Under the pieces are notes generated by a model. The model was given only the letters and a program-made list of their open reading frames with translations, was not told the origin of the DNA and ran no database searches. The position numbers and the translations under genes are program-made. Shown one piece after another: positions 48,000 through 61,539 of a stretch of DNA of 64,000 nucleotides; the first letter of the stretch is position 1, and each line of letters begins with the position of its first letter. The stretch lies in contig CM046295.1 in the NCBI GenBank assembly GCA_025267735.1, positions 11,977,167-12,041,166 of the forward strand, read 5' to 3'. This DNA comes from Mactra quadrangularis. Taxonomy: Eukaryota > Mollusca > Bivalvia > Venerida > Mactridae.

Positions 48000-50900
48000 C
48001 AGTCCCATAAACCGTGGCTTGTTGCGGACCCGTACAAACAGCCGTAGAACGTGGGAAGCCTTGCGTTTGTACGGTCTTTCTACGGGTTTGTGGTCACATA
48101 GAACCGTGTGATCAATCGTAAGAGCGGCAGTACGGGCATTGTACGGGCTATTTACGAATGGATAAGACTCCTGTGCGGCCACCGCAAGTACTATGGGCGT
48201 ATACATTTTGTCTGATACATTTTTTACAAATGCCGTATGGGACCCGTACGTTACTCGTAACGAACCGTACGACTGTAAGCGATTTCATTATAAGCCGTAA
48301 GTCGCAAGACCGCAAGGATGTGATCACAATAGCGAAATAATGTTGTTTACGGACATGTAAGTGCTAGAATCGTAGATGACCGTGCGAGCTGTCGTGCGGT
48401 AAACGTACGTGTCCGTAAGATGAATTTAATAAAAACGAGTCGTAAAGACCCGTGTCTAGAAGATGTGTATGCAAATCTTCCAGACACGATCACGCACGGC
48501 ACTTACCCGTAAATATAGCCGTGAACAATCGAACGGAGATCTTGCGTGCCACTTGCGGGATACAAACGATACCTTAGCGCAACAACAGCTCATTAATGGA
48601 CCTTTCCATGACCTTACCAATTAGCATATTGAACAAAGGTTTACAATTAGAGTTTGTCCCACAAACAAGGTCTTAACTAAGGCCCACATAGTTATAAGTG
48701 TGGGTAAATGTATTGTTATTCAAATAAAAAGGTTACACTGGGAACGGTCAAATTCGTAGGTTTCATGATTGTAAAATATTTATTATTGACTAGTTGAGTT
48801 AAAAATGTCACAAATACGTACACTACGCTTGTTTGTTTTGTTGAATTTTCAAATGAAAAAAAAAAGAAAAAAAAGAATTGAGCAGTTCTATCTTGTCTGA
48901 TTAAGTGGTGATTCCTGTATTACTGGTGTTTAAAGTTCTGTCTCCCTACCTTGCACATTCTACTAAGAAGAAGACTCAGTAATGATAGTTTTTGCCGCCC
49001 GCCTTCCCTTTCTTTGGTCCCATATGTAATTGTAAACGACTCTACAACTTTAACCTTTCTAAAAGCAATAATAGAAAAGTTGACTATTTTTTCATTTTTG
49101 TCAGCGAATGGCATAGAACAGGTTATAAGCTACTTTTCATACAGGGTGAAACAGAAGTTGCTCATCGTCCATGCCTCAATACATCATAACCAAGAAAAAT
49201 AATCAAAGCTTATTTCTGCCATAAATAATGTGTGAAATCCCTTCATCTAAATTTAATTTACTGCCATAAAGATTTTTGTAGCAATCCTTTGGTATCTAAA
49301 TAAGCGATGCCTTCTTGTCTGACTCACAGATAACAGACCCACCCAAAGTTTCCTTATTGTAGTATATATAGAGAAATTTGGGTATGTCACCTGAGATTTA
49401 ACTACCTTGAGGATGATCCCTTAAGTGGACAATACAACCTTCTTTACCAACCTTGAACTTCTCACCATTTTGTAAATTGCGTTGTTAATTTCTTGAACCA
49501 GAAATTTGCTGCAAGATGGATTGGACGAAGAGGTTTAGTAGAGTTGCCACCAAGACCCTCTTGGAAAATTTCTATGGTAACGTTTTAACTAACTTTTCAG
49601 TAAATTTTTGAATCATTGATGATGAAGTTACATCCGAAACGGCACCATCGCAGTTACAAAGAGAGTGTGTGCACTTTCCCCAAGAGAGTGAGAGGGAGAG
49701 CTGTATCAGCCTTCAATATTGTGATATGAAGTACATGTGTGCTAAATGTACACATTGAGGGTACACGACTTTCGGCATACCCTGTACATTTGTTTAATAG
49801 TGACTACATGTACTTTGTTTTTCATTCAATTGAGAAAATAAAAAATATATTCGAATTCACTAATTGAGAGGTACATGTTATAAGTACATATGTACAAAAT
49901 GATACATTTTACTTAATTTGACCATTAGCTTCGGTCCCATAGAAGAGACAGATATTGATATTTAACTATAGGACTGTACATAATAAATGCATCGTATGAG
50001 AACAAAATGTCGGGCGCTTAAATCAATCTTTTACTTGTTGCGACATGGGCAAGAATAGGATATTTTTTCACATTAACGCGACAGGGCCTTTTCAAAATCT
50101 TATTTCACTACTAAGTGACTGACAGTTATGCCGCATAGCAAGATTCTTCTGTTTTCAGTCTAAAATTTGCATTACAAACATGCATTTTCCAAAAATGATG
50201 TGTAAAGTGCCAGTACTTTACAAAAGCTGAAAACATATTTACCCATCACCATTTTGCAACACCTCTGCACTCAATTACCCTGATTTTTCTGAAGATGACG
50301 GGCTCTGTTCATTTTTAAACCCCAGTGACAAAGTGGAGAATTCCAACAGATGTATGTATAGTGACTGTAATCTTAACGCAATTGTAAAAAATGTCGTTTT
50401 AATAAGGGACTTTATTCAGTTATTTCCCCTTGTATACTCTTCAAATAGGTAGGTCCTATTAGTTGGATTACTCGGATTTTACCCTAACTTTTTAATGTCA
50501 TTTAGCCAAAATTAATCTTTAATAACTTTTTTTGTAAATCGTTTAATTTGTTTGAAATTCAAGCTAAATATTTTAAAGGTAAAGAACTATCTAAATGTTA
50601 TCTCTTCTATTAATATCCTCATTAAAAAGAAAGATATTAGATGAACTATTTTGTTATCCTTACATAGGAATTCAGTGATAAAATCCGAGGATTCCAACTG
50701 TAAGGACCTACTTACCAATAGGATTGCTTCAGATTTTATTAGGGAAAGATAACTGACTAAAGTTCCTAATTCAAATGCAGTAATTTTCCATAAAATGCTT
50801 TAATGAGACATTTACCAGTAACTCTTTTATACAATCAATCACACATTTATTCATGCATGCGACATAAAACGTTCATTTTATTTATATTCAACTGTTGTAC

Positions 50901-51221
50901 GCGTGTATCCTATACATCGCACGAAATTGAATCATACGTAACCATTTCGCACGTGATCATTTAGGTGAATGTACACACATGGCTTAAAACAACACACCCG
51001 TACGGATCCGTAGCTGGAAGATATGCAATTCCATGCTTGGCCGTGCTTTTGTTCAAGATTTGACTTTAAAACTGATACGTGTATCCACGGCTCATCGCAC
51101 TGACCCTGGTAAAAACGTGGCAGTCTGTACGGGTACGCAAGAGTTCGTACGGGGCCTTACGATGATTGATCGCATGGCGCCCGTACGGTGCCCTTACGGC
51201 TATTCTTATGTGTTATGACTG
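48000..51221. mobile_element. Long CGTACG-rich TIR element
   Basis: The left end CAGTCCCATAAA at 48000 and homology to 62119-62860 run to about 48826. The right half, homologous to 62940-63293, is 50890-51221, ending TTATGACTG. About 2 kb between the halves is absent from the short form. That is either a nested insertion, or this is the fuller element and 62119-63293 a deletion derivative. The internal region holds the 423-type MITE and no clear transposase. Part of the element lies inside the segmental duplication. Confidence 0.6.
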
Positions 51222-51591
51222 TAGCTTTACAGTATACGGTGATGGGCCTTTGATTAACTATCAAATTTAAAGTAAGAACTAACAATACAAAAGTTTAAAT
51301 TAATTGTGTATGTATTTTGTCAAGGAATATAATGAATATGTTAAATTGTCTATCACTTTTTCCAAGCTAACGGTATAAATGTGTCTATATTTCTTCAGTT
51401 TGATTATAAAATGATTTTGTTTAAAGATGTTTATTACATCATAACAACATTTCGTACGAACGTGCTATAAGGTTACCTTCGAATATAATGTATTAAAATA
51501 ATTAGGAAAATTATTATTATTATTGACGACACGATATATTGATTATCTTATAATCAAATTATTTAACATTGTAACATGATAAACATAACCT

Positions 51592-51871
51592 GGGTCGATA
51601 GCGCAGTTGGTAGCGCGCCGGGATTTAGAATCTCGTGCCCAATGGGGTGTAAGTTCGAATCCCACCCGGGGATGTATATCCTTCCATGAAAATTTGACCA
51701 TACTGTCGGTTTTTCTCCATTGATTAGATTATATGGAGGAGTTTTCGGCCTTGTGGAAGGGTTGGTGAGTACTGGTTATAGACAAGGGTCTAGGACACCT
51801 AGGTTAGGTGCGCTGGACGCCGAAAAATGACCTAAATTGTGTTGACACGGCAGTAAATCCAATAAACAAAG
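51592..51871 (+). mobile_element. Family A SINE (copy 2 counterpart of 1611-1890)
   Basis: Same insertion as in copy 1, with an intact A box and B box (AGTTCGAATCCCACCC) and the GACACGGCAGTAAATCC tail. Confidence 0.8.
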
Positions 51872-52491
51872 AAGATAAACATTTAGCTCTAAATTTGCAA
51901 AGTGTCCGTGATCTAGTTGTGGTAAGGCAGATACGTTACCCGGAACATCTCATTGAAAACCTGGCTGCATAAGATTTTATATCTATCACGACAACTCATT
52001 ATTTTATCTTACGACGACTTTGATAATTAAGTGAATCGAAATACATGTAATAGAGAACTATGATAATGTTACTGTTTAAAGAAATGGTGAGTTAAATTTA
52101 TATTGGTTAACAACTATTAGACCATATTATCATACTGAATTGAAACATTATTTGGATACATCAAATCTAATTCAAACATTACAGTCCATATTTTCACCTC
52201 AGTTAAAATTATATTAATCCGGTAAATTTATAACGGATAATCAAATCACACCATCATTTAACATTGGTTGTACTTTGTACACTACGTGTATTATCAATTT
52301 TCGTATATAAACCACATACTACATTATGAACCGTTCATATCAACCTTCAACCATTTTATCAATTTAAGACATCATATGATGTTTGAAATACTCTACATTC
52401 AATTGATAACCTAATTTATAATTTACGACATGTTGCGTACTTATGATAGTGTTCGTCCATCAAGCGTCGCATTTACTGCAAACAAATAAGC

Positions 52492-52806
52492 CAGGAGCAG
52501 AAGTCCAGTGGTAGGACGCGAGCTTATGAATCGAGAGTTCCTGGGTTCGAATACCACTAGGAGTACTGCTAATTTCTTAGAGCAAGAAATTTACCTACGA
52601 TTGCTTCACTCTACCCAGGTGTAAATAAATACCTGCAAGGGTGTTATAATCTCGTTACGCCAGTTTGTCAGCTGCACAATAAGCGGAGTAAAATACTACA
52701 CAGGAAGGTTGATAGATAGACACCAGTAGCCCAATGACCAGGGGTAATAGCTGTAAAGTCGATGAACGCGCGTAAGCATGAAAGTTAGATTATAAAGTGT
52801 AATTAC
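52492..52806 (+). mobile_element. Family B SINE (copy 2 counterpart of 2512-2825)
   Basis: Same insertion as in copy 1; the B box has one change (GGTTCGAATACC). The tail is GTAAAGTCGATGAACGCGCG. Confidence 0.75.
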
Positions 52807-54378
52807 TTTATTTCACTTAACTTACTTTGGTAGGAGGCAAATCAACTGATCGAGTTTTATTTAACCATATACCTATATTTATACAAAATGCTATGTTATA
52901 TACTTTTATATACTTTTATAAATGATAAATGTGAACGTGAAATCTAAATACACAATGAAACATTCTCATTTTCTATTGTGATAAAGTTTAGCGATACATT
53001 TATGTTTAAAAATGCTTTATAATACCCTTTTCAGAAGATTTCTTATATAATAATATTTAGATTGATTCGAATGTTCGCAAATGTTTCATGTTGTCATTTT
53101 TTTTGACATGGGTTGCGTAAACAAGTCAGATTTTAGTAAGCGACATATTTCGAAACGCATCACAAAATGTCGCAGACGTAGGCATTTGACGGACATGCAC
53201 AGTCAGATTCAGTACAACGGTATGAATAGATAGTTGAAAACGCGTTAATGAATAGTGCTTTTGTTAACAATATCTGACAGTATCAAACAGTCTTGTTGTC
53301 AAATATATCCTTATTGTGCTACAATAGACACATCTACATTTTTACCGTCTTAAAAAGATCATATACATGAAATGTAGGACATCATGATCGCTTGATTTGC
53401 ATTTATTTGCGGGCAGTATCAGCGTCATATGATCCTTCGTTATACAGTTTGTTTGTGAATTTAGACCCCGCATGTCCTCTGTCTAATGACATCACCAAAA
53501 TTTGCCCTGTTAAATCCATGTTAAATCCATGTCCGGACAGCGCTGTCAGGTCTTTGATTGTTATATGCATTCAACGTGATATATATATAATGTATACAAA
53601 AATGGTTTCCTACCAAGTTCATCAACTACTGCAACGTTAATAGAGTTATAAACGCGTAACATATTTTTAAACAATTAAATAGACTCACAAAATTGAGTCG
53701 AATTTAAGAACATTTATGCGCCAAGAAATTTATTAATTACCATTATTAAATAGTTAGAAGCAAAATATGATATTCTAGGAGAACGTCATTAACTACAAAA
53801 GTGTTTTGAAGTTAGAAAAAAATAGGGTAGCTGAATAAAACGAACATTTCAGTCCAGATTTTCACCTCAGCTTAAATGTATTAACTCGGTTCATTTAAAT
53901 ACGATAATCAAATCACGCCATCATTTAACATTCGTTGTACTTTGTTCACTACATGTATTATCAAAATTCGTATATAAACAACATTCTACATTATGAACCT
54001 TTCATATTAACCTTCAACCATTTTATCAATTTAGAAAATCATATGATATTTGTTGTTCATGAAAATAAAAGATATTTAACACATCGATGTATTAAATATG
54101 ATGCATTATGAATTCTAATGTGAAAACCTACACCGACTTACCTAGCTATGTAGGCTGAAAGTATTACAAGGTGTTAGTAATAGTAAGTAATAAACAAGTG
54201 TATGCTTACTTTTGTTTACACTCTAAATTACGGTGTCATTGAAACCAAGCAAATAGACTAAAACAGGAATCATTGCATCATTACAAGCAAATTAAAGTAA
54301 TAGCATCACTTCATACCTTTAGATTCACAACGCTAAAAAGTTAAATTCTTTGTTTTTTCTTGTAAATTTAATATTGAC

Positions 54379-54525
54379 ATTGTTCGTTTTTTTCTCAACT
54401 GGCAAAACATGAATAAATTCACGGTGACTTCGTGTTCTTTGTCTAACACTCGAGATATTGAGATAGTGTGTAATCATTCACCGTAGAATTATTCAAACTT
54501 TGACAGTTTAGAAAAAACGAACAAT
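54379..54525. mobile_element. Palindromic MITE, present only in copy 2
   Basis: The arms start ATTGTTCGTTTTTTTCTCAA on the left and, in complement, ATTGTTCGTTTTTTCTAAAC on the right. They pair for about 50 bases as far as TTCACGGTGA. It is absent from the matching place in copy 1 (near 5140-5160), which reads through. The insertion followed the duplication; some of the sequence to about 54810 is also unique to copy 2. Confidence 0.7.
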
Positions 54526-54934
54526 AAATATATTAATCGATTTAACATGGACAGTGTTATGCTTAATAATTTCTTTATTAGCTTAAATATTCATAACTTC
54601 TTTACTCCTTTAGAATAAAGGTTGATATTTTAATAACAATTACTCGTACAATATTCTCCCAGGTTAGAAGTGTAACAAAATAATGTAGTTCAGAACTTTT
54701 TCATAAAAAAGATACAAATAATGTAATTATAAAACTATGTAAGATTGTACTATTGGAATTCGATTACTAGCAAGACTTACTAATTTAATTAGTCTTCGTG
54801 AATTTTGATTTTACTGTAGTTTTGATTTTAGTACGACACTTTTCATTGATACATGATACACGATGATTCTAATCCATAAAACGATTTTCTTTGTGGTCAA
54901 TGTGTAGTGTCAATTTTAGATAAATGTTATTAGT

Positions 54935-55103
54935 ACTGTCAAGTTCCGTTATTAAGAGCAGCAAAATATATGGTCTTAATAGCGAAATAGTATTATTATA
55001 GAGACCATTTTGTTCACAAATTACGCATTTGGGTCTTAATAATTGTAAAAATGGCATGATTTTGAAATATTAAAAGTGGTCTTAAAAGCGAAACTTTACT
55101 GTA
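54935..55103. mobile_element. ACAGTAAAGTTCC-type MITE (copy 2)
   Basis: Counterpart of 5302-5463. Its ends ACTGTCAAGTTCCGTTATTA and GCGAAACTTTACTGT remain inverted repeats. Confidence 0.6.
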
Positions 55104-56281
55104 GTTTGTCAAATATTTCTAATAAGTGTCTCATTATATGCACTTGTTTAATCACCAAGAAAGTATTAGACCTTTTCTAAAACATTCAAAGATAGGCAGA
55201 TGTTTGCGAAAGTGACGATATTGAGTATTAAGCGACTATATAATGTCAATGATCACAATATATCTGAAATAAACCTGAAGATTTACCTATAATAAGGATC
55301 TTAATATAAAAACGGAACCAGCATAAAAATCTAAAATATAAATTACTGAGAAATTCTAGAAAAGGAGTATTTACATGTACAATATCGACACGTGATAAGC
55401 ATTTCATCATTTCTGAAAATTAGCGATTTGGGTAACATTTACATTGTGTAATGTATCCAATAATGAGAGTAAGCCTTTTGAAAAGTAAAACAAAACTTGG
55501 TAATATAATAAGACAAGTTTCATATATATGTGATGCGACCCTTAAAATGTATAACAAGAAAATTCATTGATGCAAAGCATTAAAGGGTGTCCAAAAGAAT
55601 GTTTAAAAGTAAATTATGTACTAACGGATGATAAATAAGGAGAACAGATATTTTTGGTTAGGATAAACATATTTAATAATTTTTCGGAAAATACGTCTTA
55701 ATTATTTGGTAACTACACTATTATTAATTAATTGGTGAAAAAAATATTATTAATGTAAATTATAAGCATGTGTTGCTACGGCGTTTAACCCAACAAAACG
55801 AAATTATCCGAAAAGGTCCGAGAATTTTAGAGTTGTGCTTTCACAAAATCTGATCTCATTCCATAAAGGTCGTTGCGTTCCGGCGCGGACGCCAATAACA
55901 TATTAAGAGAATTACACAAAGTCACTTTATTATATCTAGCATGTTTTAAAGTTGTGCTTAATGTAGTCAAAACATTCCTAGGCGAACAATTTTCAATTTA
56001 TACGAAATTTCAGAACAAATATCTTCGACTAAAATCCATAATAAATGCCATTATAGAACTTTATTACATGTATACACTGTATTATCTAATACTCCGCACA
56101 ATTCTAAGTAATATTTAAAACGTTTCTTTTACAAGAATGTAAACTTAACCATTTATACATTGCAAGGAGAGATTGAATATTCTAAGAAAATGTCATTGAT
56201 TACAAAAGTGTTCTTGGTGTCGAAGATACATGTAGCAGGTTTAAAATGAAATACAAAGTGATAAAAACTTAAATAACATAC

Positions 56282-56646
56282 CTGTGATCCTGATTAAAAC
56301 AAACGCTACATCCCACAGCTTCGTCGGCTTCACAATACATGTCAATCAGTTTCATGGGGTGATGTGGGCAGAATTCAGTTGGTACTGCAAGCACTTTATC
56401 CACAGCTGTCCTGGATGATTTACCATCGGTTTTAGTGTCCCTCATAGGATGAATTCTCATAGCCTGGAAACTGTTATGGGTCTCAAGACATTCATTGCAG
56501 AAATATTCGCCACAAACTAAGCAGTATTTAACTGCTGGTTTATTTTTCTTCTTATTGGCACATCTAGTGCAACATAACTCATGAAACTCATCTGTAGCAT
56601 TCATTTGAGAATAACTAAGATTGTCACTATTTCCCTTTTCTGCCAT
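56282..56646 (-). CDS. Exon 1 of a double B-box TRIM-like gene (copy 2), probable start of gene 3
   Basis: ATG at 56646-56644, 121 codons plus two bases, donor CACAG|GTATGT at 56281. The finger ligands are the same as in copy 1: a CCTRCANKKK pair, YCLVCGEYFCNECLETH, and FCPHHP through GCSVCFNQDHR. Compared with the exon at 6939-7303 there are about 8 amino-acid changes plus the junction residue against about 6 silent changes, so constraint looks relaxed. The next compatible acceptor on the minus strand is the broken exon 2 at 47504, giving an intron of about 8.8 kb. A product would stop after the linker. Confidence 0.8.
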
Positions 56647-57399
56647 TTTTACTGAAAGTTGTATTTACTGTAAGTAATGCTCTAAATATAATATATACTA
56701 AATGACTTACACTATCCCAACTGAACTCCGTGATATGGATAAATGTATTTATACGATTTACAATATATAGTGTTATTTTATCTTATCAGATTACGTTATC
56801 CTAATTCACATTTATACCATACGAGTTGTCGACCCTCTTATTTGATAAAACTGTATGTTACAGACCCAGTAGATATGGGTCACGTTGAAAAAAAATTAAA
56901 TTATTATAAAACATCATAAGATATTTGTAGTACACTACATTCGATACACCTTTAACCTAATTCTAAATATTTATGAACAGATTACGTTCGTATGATTTAG
57001 TATTTATATTTGAATTAATGTATGATGTTGCTCATATCATATTCTTTACTTGATCTCTGACGGTTTTTAACCGGTTCAGTTTATGTCTTATTGATTATTT
57101 TATAAGAATCTGAAATTGAAATATTCAAATAAATGTTAAAATGGGTAAGGAACTTGTCATAATTTCATTGGGTTTAAAATGGTTAAACATATCAATTGGA
57201 AAATAATTATCTTTAAAGTACTTTTCAAAACGTACCTTTGTCTATCACAGAGTTCACAACTGATGATAACATTTGGATTAGACATGTTTGGAAATACACA
57301 TGTATATGGAATATTGATGCAATTAAGACAATGCACGCGCATTAAATCATGATTCGTATTTTTACGCAAAAACCGATACGTATTGCAATAGATCCTAAT

Positions 57400-60300
57400 G
57401 CAGTTAGTCCAGCAGTATATGAGGTGAACCGTGCACTTGAGTCCCCACAAAGTTTTTTTGCTGTTTCTATATCTTTGAAAGGTGCTGAATAAGAATCCGA
57501 GTGATGCCACCCTGTCATCCTTGAGCAATTTGCATAATATGCAAATTAAGTCCGCCATTATAGAAATTCCGTTTTTCGCTAATAACTCAATAACCAACTT
57601 ACATACAAAATTTAAATATGTATCCGTACCCATGTTTTCAGGGTCTATCTATCACATGGTACTAATTTCAGATTGATCAGATCATTTAAATATGCAAATT
57701 TATGCAAATTAGGTATTTTACGAAATACAATATTCGGTTTTGCAATACAAATCAACGTCTGTAGTTTTCACATTGAGATTTAAAGTGAAATATGTTTATG
57801 CTATACTAATTTCTTATATATATTAAATACAAATTTATCAAATAATTACATTTAATCAGTAATGATGCTCTAAAGATATGCCAAATACTAAAATTACGTT
57901 AAAATTTGTAGGATTTTGCCTCAAACTTTACATGGTGTTATAAAAATTGATGCCATTGTCTAGTATTCTGTTGATGCCTTGATAATTTGGATTCAGCTTC
58001 TGTACCTTTGAACATAGTTGACTCAGAAATTTAGTGATGAAATCCATTCTTCTTTAAACAATTAGCATAATATGCAAATTTGGTCCGCCATAATCGAAAT
58101 TCCGTTTTTCGCTAATAACACGATAACCAATCATGATAAAATTTTAAAATATGTGTCTGCACCCATGTTTATAGGGTCTAGCTATCATATGATACCACAT
58201 TCAGTATGATCAGATGATTTGCATATGCAAATGTATGCAAATAAGGTTTTTCAAATGAACTGTTTTAAGTGAATTTATTTTATTCAAATTTAAGTACTTC
58301 AAAAAGGAAATTTTCCAGGAAATATGATTGAATCAAGTTATCTGTTAATTGCGACCCAATTCATGTTCGGTTGGATTTATATGTCCAGAATGTCCACTTT
58401 ATGAGACCATTCATATGCCACATCTAATCAATGTATTAATGTAAAATGAAAGTTTATATTGTATTACCGTGTGGCCTACGCACATGGGTGCTTTCAGCTC
58501 AATATAACATTTTGAAGTAGTGTGCCTTCACGTCAGAACCAAAAAAAGGAAGAACAATAAATTAATTTGAATAGTACATCGTTAAATTGATTGTAAAATT
58601 AAAGCTACTGAATAGCGTTTCCTTATCATAAAAATCATCCTGTCATTGACTTAATTTGAGCATCTATTTGATTGATAAACATGTACTTCATGGCAATAGT
58701 AGTAGCTGGAAAGTCTTACTTATTGTCGTACAGATTTGATCCCACAACAGTGTTTACTGTGGAAAGAAATTCATGAAACTACACGTATCAACTTTATTCA
58801 TTTGCTCATCGTTTCCATTAATTAATTTATTCAAGATTATATAGAACGTTCTAGGCATGTATATAAATATATAATAACAATGCCAGCATTAATGAATGTC
58901 GTATACATAAATCTATTGCTAGCATGTTCAATAATATTTGTTGCTTTTCAAGTTTTCAGAATTATAAATATAACAATGAGACCTTGCATACATGTTTGAT
59001 AACTAGATTTTGTATGAATGTTTATAGCATGATTGGTTATTGCAAGGTGAGCAGGAATTTCAATTCTGTAACGCCATGATAATCAGACTTACCGGGTATT
59101 TTGGACTATCACGGAAGGTCATGAATTGAATTGGGATATCCAAAATTTGAATGCATCCATACTTATCTTCCTCATAATATATTAAAATTTATTACAGAAC
59201 ATATTCTTAGTATGGGCAATAAGTCATTGGAGAAATTACGGGCACAAAAACAATATTCTTTACAATCTAATGACCGTAAGGATCACGTATCTTACTTATC
59301 TAAAATTTATATATAACAAGCAATGCATGTTCTTATGTAGAATACCTTAGTTCTATGCACTGAATTTAACTTAGATAGAGACAAGGGTTATCACTTTACT
59401 TTATGCACATTATTTGCATTAGTATACATGTCGAAATCATTTGATCCTTATAATATAAGTATATGTTCTTCGACATAAAACGAAACAAATTTATGCCATG
59501 GAAGCATATATATAGGTATAAAAAATACTGTTTATGTTTGTCATAAATTGTTATTGAGATATTATGATTTTTTTCAAGTGTGTCGTCACTCTATTTATAC
59601 TAACTAAATGCTTTGTCTTTAATTATTTGTTAATTATCGTTAATCTGTTCATAATAACTCGAAATTTGGTACATGATCTTTATTTTATGTAGTGAAAAAA
59701 AAAACACTTTCCTATACTTAAAGACCTAATTTGCATACATATGCGTTTGCAAATCATCTATGATAATGCTTAAGGTTGTATCATATTAAAGCTAGACCCT
59801 ACAAACATGGATGCAGACACATAAGGTATATTTTAATCATGATTGGTAATTTTGGGAATGGCGGACTAAATTTGCATATTCTATAATTGCTCATGGGTGT
59901 CAGGATGTCCTAACTAAATTTCTTAGTCAGCTCTGTCCACAAAACAGAATCAAAATTATCCAGACCTCCACAGAATGCTAGGCAACGGCATAAATTTGCA
60001 TTTTATGCAAATTGTTCAAAGAAGACTGGATGTCATCACTAAATTTCTGAGTCAGCTCTGTTCAAAGGTATAGAAGCTAAATCCAAATTATCAAGGCATC
60101 ATCAGAATGCTAGACAATGGCATAAATATACATGACACCATGTAATGTTTGAGGCAAAATCCTACAAGTTTTAACGTAATTTTAGTATTTTGCATATCTT
60201 TAGAGCATCATTAACTGATTTAATGTAATCATTTGATAAATTTGCATTTAATATATACAAAAGATAAATTATATTTCCTGGAAAATTTTCTTTTTGAAGT

Positions 60301-61187
60301 ACTTAAATTTGAACAAAATAAATTCATTTGAAAAACCTTATTTGCATACATTTGCATATGCAAATCATCTGATCATACTGAATGTGGTATCATATGATAG
60401 CTAGACCCTATAAACATGGGTGCAGACACATATTTTAAGATCTTATCATGATTGGTTATCGTGTTATTAGCGAAAAACGGAATTTCGATTATGGCGGACC
60501 AAATTTGCATATTATGCTAATTGTTCAAGGATGACTGGATGTCATCACTAAATTTCTGAGTCAGCTCTGTTCAAAGGTACAGAAGCTGAATCCAAATTAT
60601 CAAGGCATCAACAGAATGCTAGACAATTGCATAAATATTCATAACACCATGTAAAGTTTGAGGCAAAATCCTACAAATTTTAACGCAATTTTAGTGCTTT
60701 GCATATCTTTAGAGCATCATTAACTGATTAAATGTAATTATTTGATATATTTGTATTTAATATATATACAAAATTGGCATAACATAAACATATTTTACTC
60801 AAAATCTCAATGTAAAATCTGCAGACGTTGATTTGTATAGCAAACCGAATATTGTATTTCGTAAAATACCTAATTTGCATAAATTTTGCATATTTAAATG
60901 ATCTGATCAAGCTGAAATTAGTACCATGTGATAGATAGACCATGAGAACATGGGTATGGATACATATTTTAATTTTGTATTTTAGTTGGTTATTGAGTTA
61001 TTAGCGAAAAACGGAATTTCTATAATGGCGGACTTAATTTGCATATTATGCAAATTGCTCAAGGATGACAGGGTGTCATCACTCGGATTCTTATTCAGCA
61101 CCTTTCAAAGATATAGAAACTGCAAAAAAGCTTTGTGGGGACTCAAGTGCACGGTTCACCTCAAATATGGCATTTTACTGCAGGACT
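57400..61187. mobile_element. 3.8-kb foldback element with octamer-rich inverted repeats
   Basis: 57421-57452 and 61131-61162 are exact reverse complements (start GAGGTGAACCGTGCACTTGA). Pairing continues inward for about 400 bases. Each side also contains further copies of a 300-400 bp unit (57480-57720 and 57900-58330 on the left; 59990-60400, 60440-60760 and 60770-61120 on the right). The units share GCGAAAAACGGAATTTC, a palindromic TTTGCATATTATGCAAA and CTAGACCCTATAAACATGGG. Roughly twenty TTTGCAT/ATGCAAA motifs are visible. The short frames in both arms are mirror images of the repeat and not genes. The central part (about 58330-59700) shows no gene. Confidence 0.85.
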
Positions 61188-61397
61188 AAGGTCATATAAT
61201 GGAGGTCTGTCAATATACTCACCTCTCCTGGAAAGGCTAAATCTCTGGATTTAGCTGTTAACGAACTACGAGGCACATACTTTCGTCAGAAACTGACAAC
61301 TGCCCAGCTCCATGAAAGTATGTCCCACCCGGGAATCGAACCCACGACTCCTCGATCAGTAGACTTGTGTGCTACCAACTGAGCTAACCGGGCGGCT
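61188..61397 (-). mobile_element. Family C SINE truncated at the foldback junction
   Basis: The minus-strand head GCCCGGTTAGCTCAGTTGGT and GGGTTCGATTCCCGGGTG are excellent A and B boxes, the best in the window. The body is family C. The tail is cut at AAGGTCATATAATGG, where the foldback element begins, and the GTTGGGTTTAACG end is missing. Confidence 0.8.
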
Positions 61398-61539
61398 GAC
61401 ATATTAAGTAAAATTGTTCACTTATATAAGTATATAAGCTGTATATTTTAGCCATTTATATATCATTACAAAAATTATGAATCAATACTTTTTGTATTGA
61501 CATTAATTATATCATAGTTTTTCATACTGCCTTGAGAAT

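Larger units (their letters stand above)
49983..57395. repeat. Segmental duplication, copy 2
   Basis: Collinear with 1-8065. Relative to copy 1 it lacks the 3990-4708 MITE and most of the SINE at 6161-6466, and has smaller deletions such as one at about 52895. It gains a MITE at 54379-54525. Homology stops at about 57395, exactly where the foldback element begins. Confidence 0.95.

Noticed and set aside
49300..49700. Possible decayed coding sequence on the minus strand (a CNCDGAVSDVTSS stretch)
   Set aside because: Only short pieces read sensibly, stops are frequent, and I could not tie it to a family.
57157..57633. 158-codon minus-strand frame, and a similar one at 60986-61189
   Set aside because: Both lie in the arms of the foldback element and mirror each other because the arms are inverted repeats; there is no recognisable domain.
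61325..61397. Possible tRNA gene with good A and B boxes
   Set aside because: The head continues into a SINE body and the anticodon arm does not fold convincingly. The same applies to 1611-1690, 2512-2585 and 4485-4562.
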